From Gerris lacustris (Eukaryota > Arthropoda > Insecta > Hemiptera > Gerridae): DNA of 64,000 nt. Positions 53,901 to 56,900 of the stretch are shown in pieces. The stretch covers positions 46,875,882 to 46,939,881 of the forward strand of contig OX578280.1 of the NCBI GenBank assembly GCA_951217055.1, read 5' to 3'. Both the position numbers and the translations under genes were made by a program. Every line of letters begins with the position of its first letter. Position 1 is the first letter of the stretch. The notes beneath the pieces were generated by a model. That model was given only the letters and a program-made list of their open reading frames with translations. It had not been told where the DNA came from and searched no databases.

Positions 53901-56900
53901 CCACATTTGGCCAAAATAAGTGCCATATTGCCACACTTTTTAGTGCCATATTTCGTAAAAATAAATGCTACATGTTGAAGGTCTCTGCTAATGATTCAAG
54001 AAAGGAACAAAAATAAATATTCTATTTGCAAATGGACTCTATTTGTCAACCGAACCTTCGTGGGACGTTTTGGAGAAAATAAATGTTTTCATTTAAATTT
54101 TTAGCTTGGGTTAAAAGTTTAAACACATGATGCGAAGATGAAAATAAAAGTTCCTTTCTCAAAGGTTTGATTAAATTTGAAAAACAAATCTACGGCCCAT
54201 TATTAATTTCCTCGTTTCATTTCACTGCAGAGCTCCATGAAGCCCTGATCAGGTTCTAATTGCTTTTGTCCTATATTTTCAAATGTTTGTAATTTTGATC
54301 TGGCCTTGAATCTGTCAATTAAAAAGCTTAATTTTTTCTTCTTCATTTTTACTTGACGATGTCGCAAAAATCATTGGACTAAGTTTATCATTTGTATTTC
54401 CTCAGAATATAACTATATACATGCCGTAATATATTGTTTTCAATATCCTCCAGTCTGACTTTTTTTATTCACATAAGAATAAAGGATATTTTTGAGTAAA
54501 TTATGTTTATATTTCTTCATCATCTTCAGATTATTATGGAAAACTTAGATTTGAAATATTATCAGTCTACTTAAGAATAAGTTCATTGGTTAAACTTTTA
54601 TTTTTTTGTAATATGAATCTTACTGACTCTAACTGTTATGTGTTCTGCAGGGTGTATCAGGTCTACCAGGAATCGCAGGACCACATGGTGCTCCAGGAAG
54701 GGACGGAACACCAGGACCTCCAGGACCTCCAGGTCCTCCTGGAGAGCCAGCCATGCTGGAATCAGCTGTTTACACTACAGATTCACAAGGTCCTCCTGTA
54801 CAAGGACCTCGTGGTCTTCCTGGACCATCTGGAATGGTAACTAAAATATCTATTTAACTTTGATAAATAGTATTATTTTTTAATTAAAAAAAATATATAT
54901 TTTTTTTTTTCTTTTATATATATTATTGTTGGCAATAATTAAGCACAACAGGAGGTTAAATTCATCTAACCGAAAATCTATTTAAAATCTATTAATTATA
55001 AAATATCTAAAAATTAAAAATTAGTTCTGAGAAAATGTCGGTACGGGGCACAATGTTTAAAAATGCACATCGCGCTTTCTCTGACTCATGTCGGTTACCA
55101 CCGGTCTTGGGCACTGAAAATGCCAATTGGATATCTGGGTGTTGCAAGACGTTTAAAGATAATTAAAAAATTTTCACAAGAAATCACCTCACATATCATT
55201 TATGAAGTGTGTTTTTAATTTCGAGGTTTAATGATAAGCTACTACTCTAATGCTACAGAACAGCATTTGGTGTAGAATTTTATTGAAATCTTTGTATAAC
55301 AATAAAATTTAGTAGTTTTAAGTTTATATGTAAAACTATAAAGTTATAGCTAGAAGAATTATAGTATTGTTTTTATGACTAGATTTTATTTAAAATACAA
55401 ATTGAAGCCAAATAAAATGTTATAAGACACTTAAGCTACAGTGATTCCAAATTTTTATATCTATATTTTTCTTTTAGCCTGGAGAACGAGGAGCTAATGG
55501 AGAAAGAGGTCCTGAAGGATCACCTGGTATGCCTGGAGTCCCTGGTAAAGAAGGACCTCCAGGAATCCCAGGACCTCCTGGACAAAGAGGACAACCTGGC
55601 ATCCCTGGGCAACCAGGCACTCCTGTAAGTATATTTGGACTAATAAAATCCATATATTTAATACCACTGACTTATTCATTATGATTCCTCTGGTCTCTTT
55701 AATGGTGTGTGTAAATAATATGAAATATAATGACCATCGATTATTTGAGCAAAAATGATGGTCGCAGAGCCACCATCCCCGCGTATTTCACCAAACAACC
55801 TCTTGCAGTTTAATAGTTACAAAAAAGTTGTGATTGCCATGACTGTAGTCTAGGACTCTAATTGTGGTTGGTGTGGTTTTTTTTTTTTTTTTTTTTCTTA
55901 TATTAACTAACTAACAATTTAATGTGGCCTTGTTGAGTGTCCACTTAGCTCTTCTGATAGTCTAGAGTCTAGAGTATTTCAATACAATGATGAATACATA
56001 AATAAATATAACAATAAAAAAATACTCTGCCAATTAGTGTGGCACATACCTTCCTCGCGTCCTGTGGCTATCTGTGGCGTATCTGTGGGCTACTTTTGAC
56101 AAACCATCAAAATTTCATAAAAATCAGATGAATACTTTTAATTTATGTTTGTGCGTGTGTGGATGAGAAACATATGGGCGCAGAGAGTTAAAACTTATAT
56201 GGAACCACAAAAAATTGGGGTAATAGGTGTGCGATGAAACTTAAAAAGCAAATAAATTTGACGCCATTTTGTTTTTGGGGGGGGGGGGGTCTATCTATGT
56301 GCCAAATTTGGGGAAGATTGAATCACGGGAAGTGGTTCAAAATTGGGGAAACGGAAATGTGCGATGAAACTTACAAAGCAAAGTAATATAAGACCAGTAA
56401 AAATACACTCAGTAATTCGATTTCATTTTACCCTTCTTGATAATTTCAACTTCCAATAAATCAAAGTCTCTATAATACTTAACATTCATTTATGATTTTA
56501 CACCATTTACACAGTGTTTAATATCTAACCTACATAATTATTTTACTAACCATAAGTACTTTATTTTTTGCAGGGAAGGTCCTATTCTGAGATAGAACTC
56601 AGAGATATTTGTGCAAGTGTACTTAGAGGTGTGTATTTATCGTAATAACTTTTAAATGTAGTAAAATTGAATATTTATTTAATTAATAAAGACACAATTT
56701 AAACTAGACAGCTAGGATAAGATATAAGAGAAAGTCACCGTTCTGGGAATAATAGCTCAATGACATTACAATTTATTGTAATATCACAATAAATAAAGGT
56801 GATATACAACAGTGTGTGGCCCAAATTATGTTTGATTGGGTAATAATAAAAAGTGGGCAGAAGTGTTGGAGAAATTAGGGTTATTAGCACTAGACAGTAG

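Noticed and set aside
55494..55679. Minus-strand frame over exon 14
   Set aside because: Antisense of Gly-X-Y codons.
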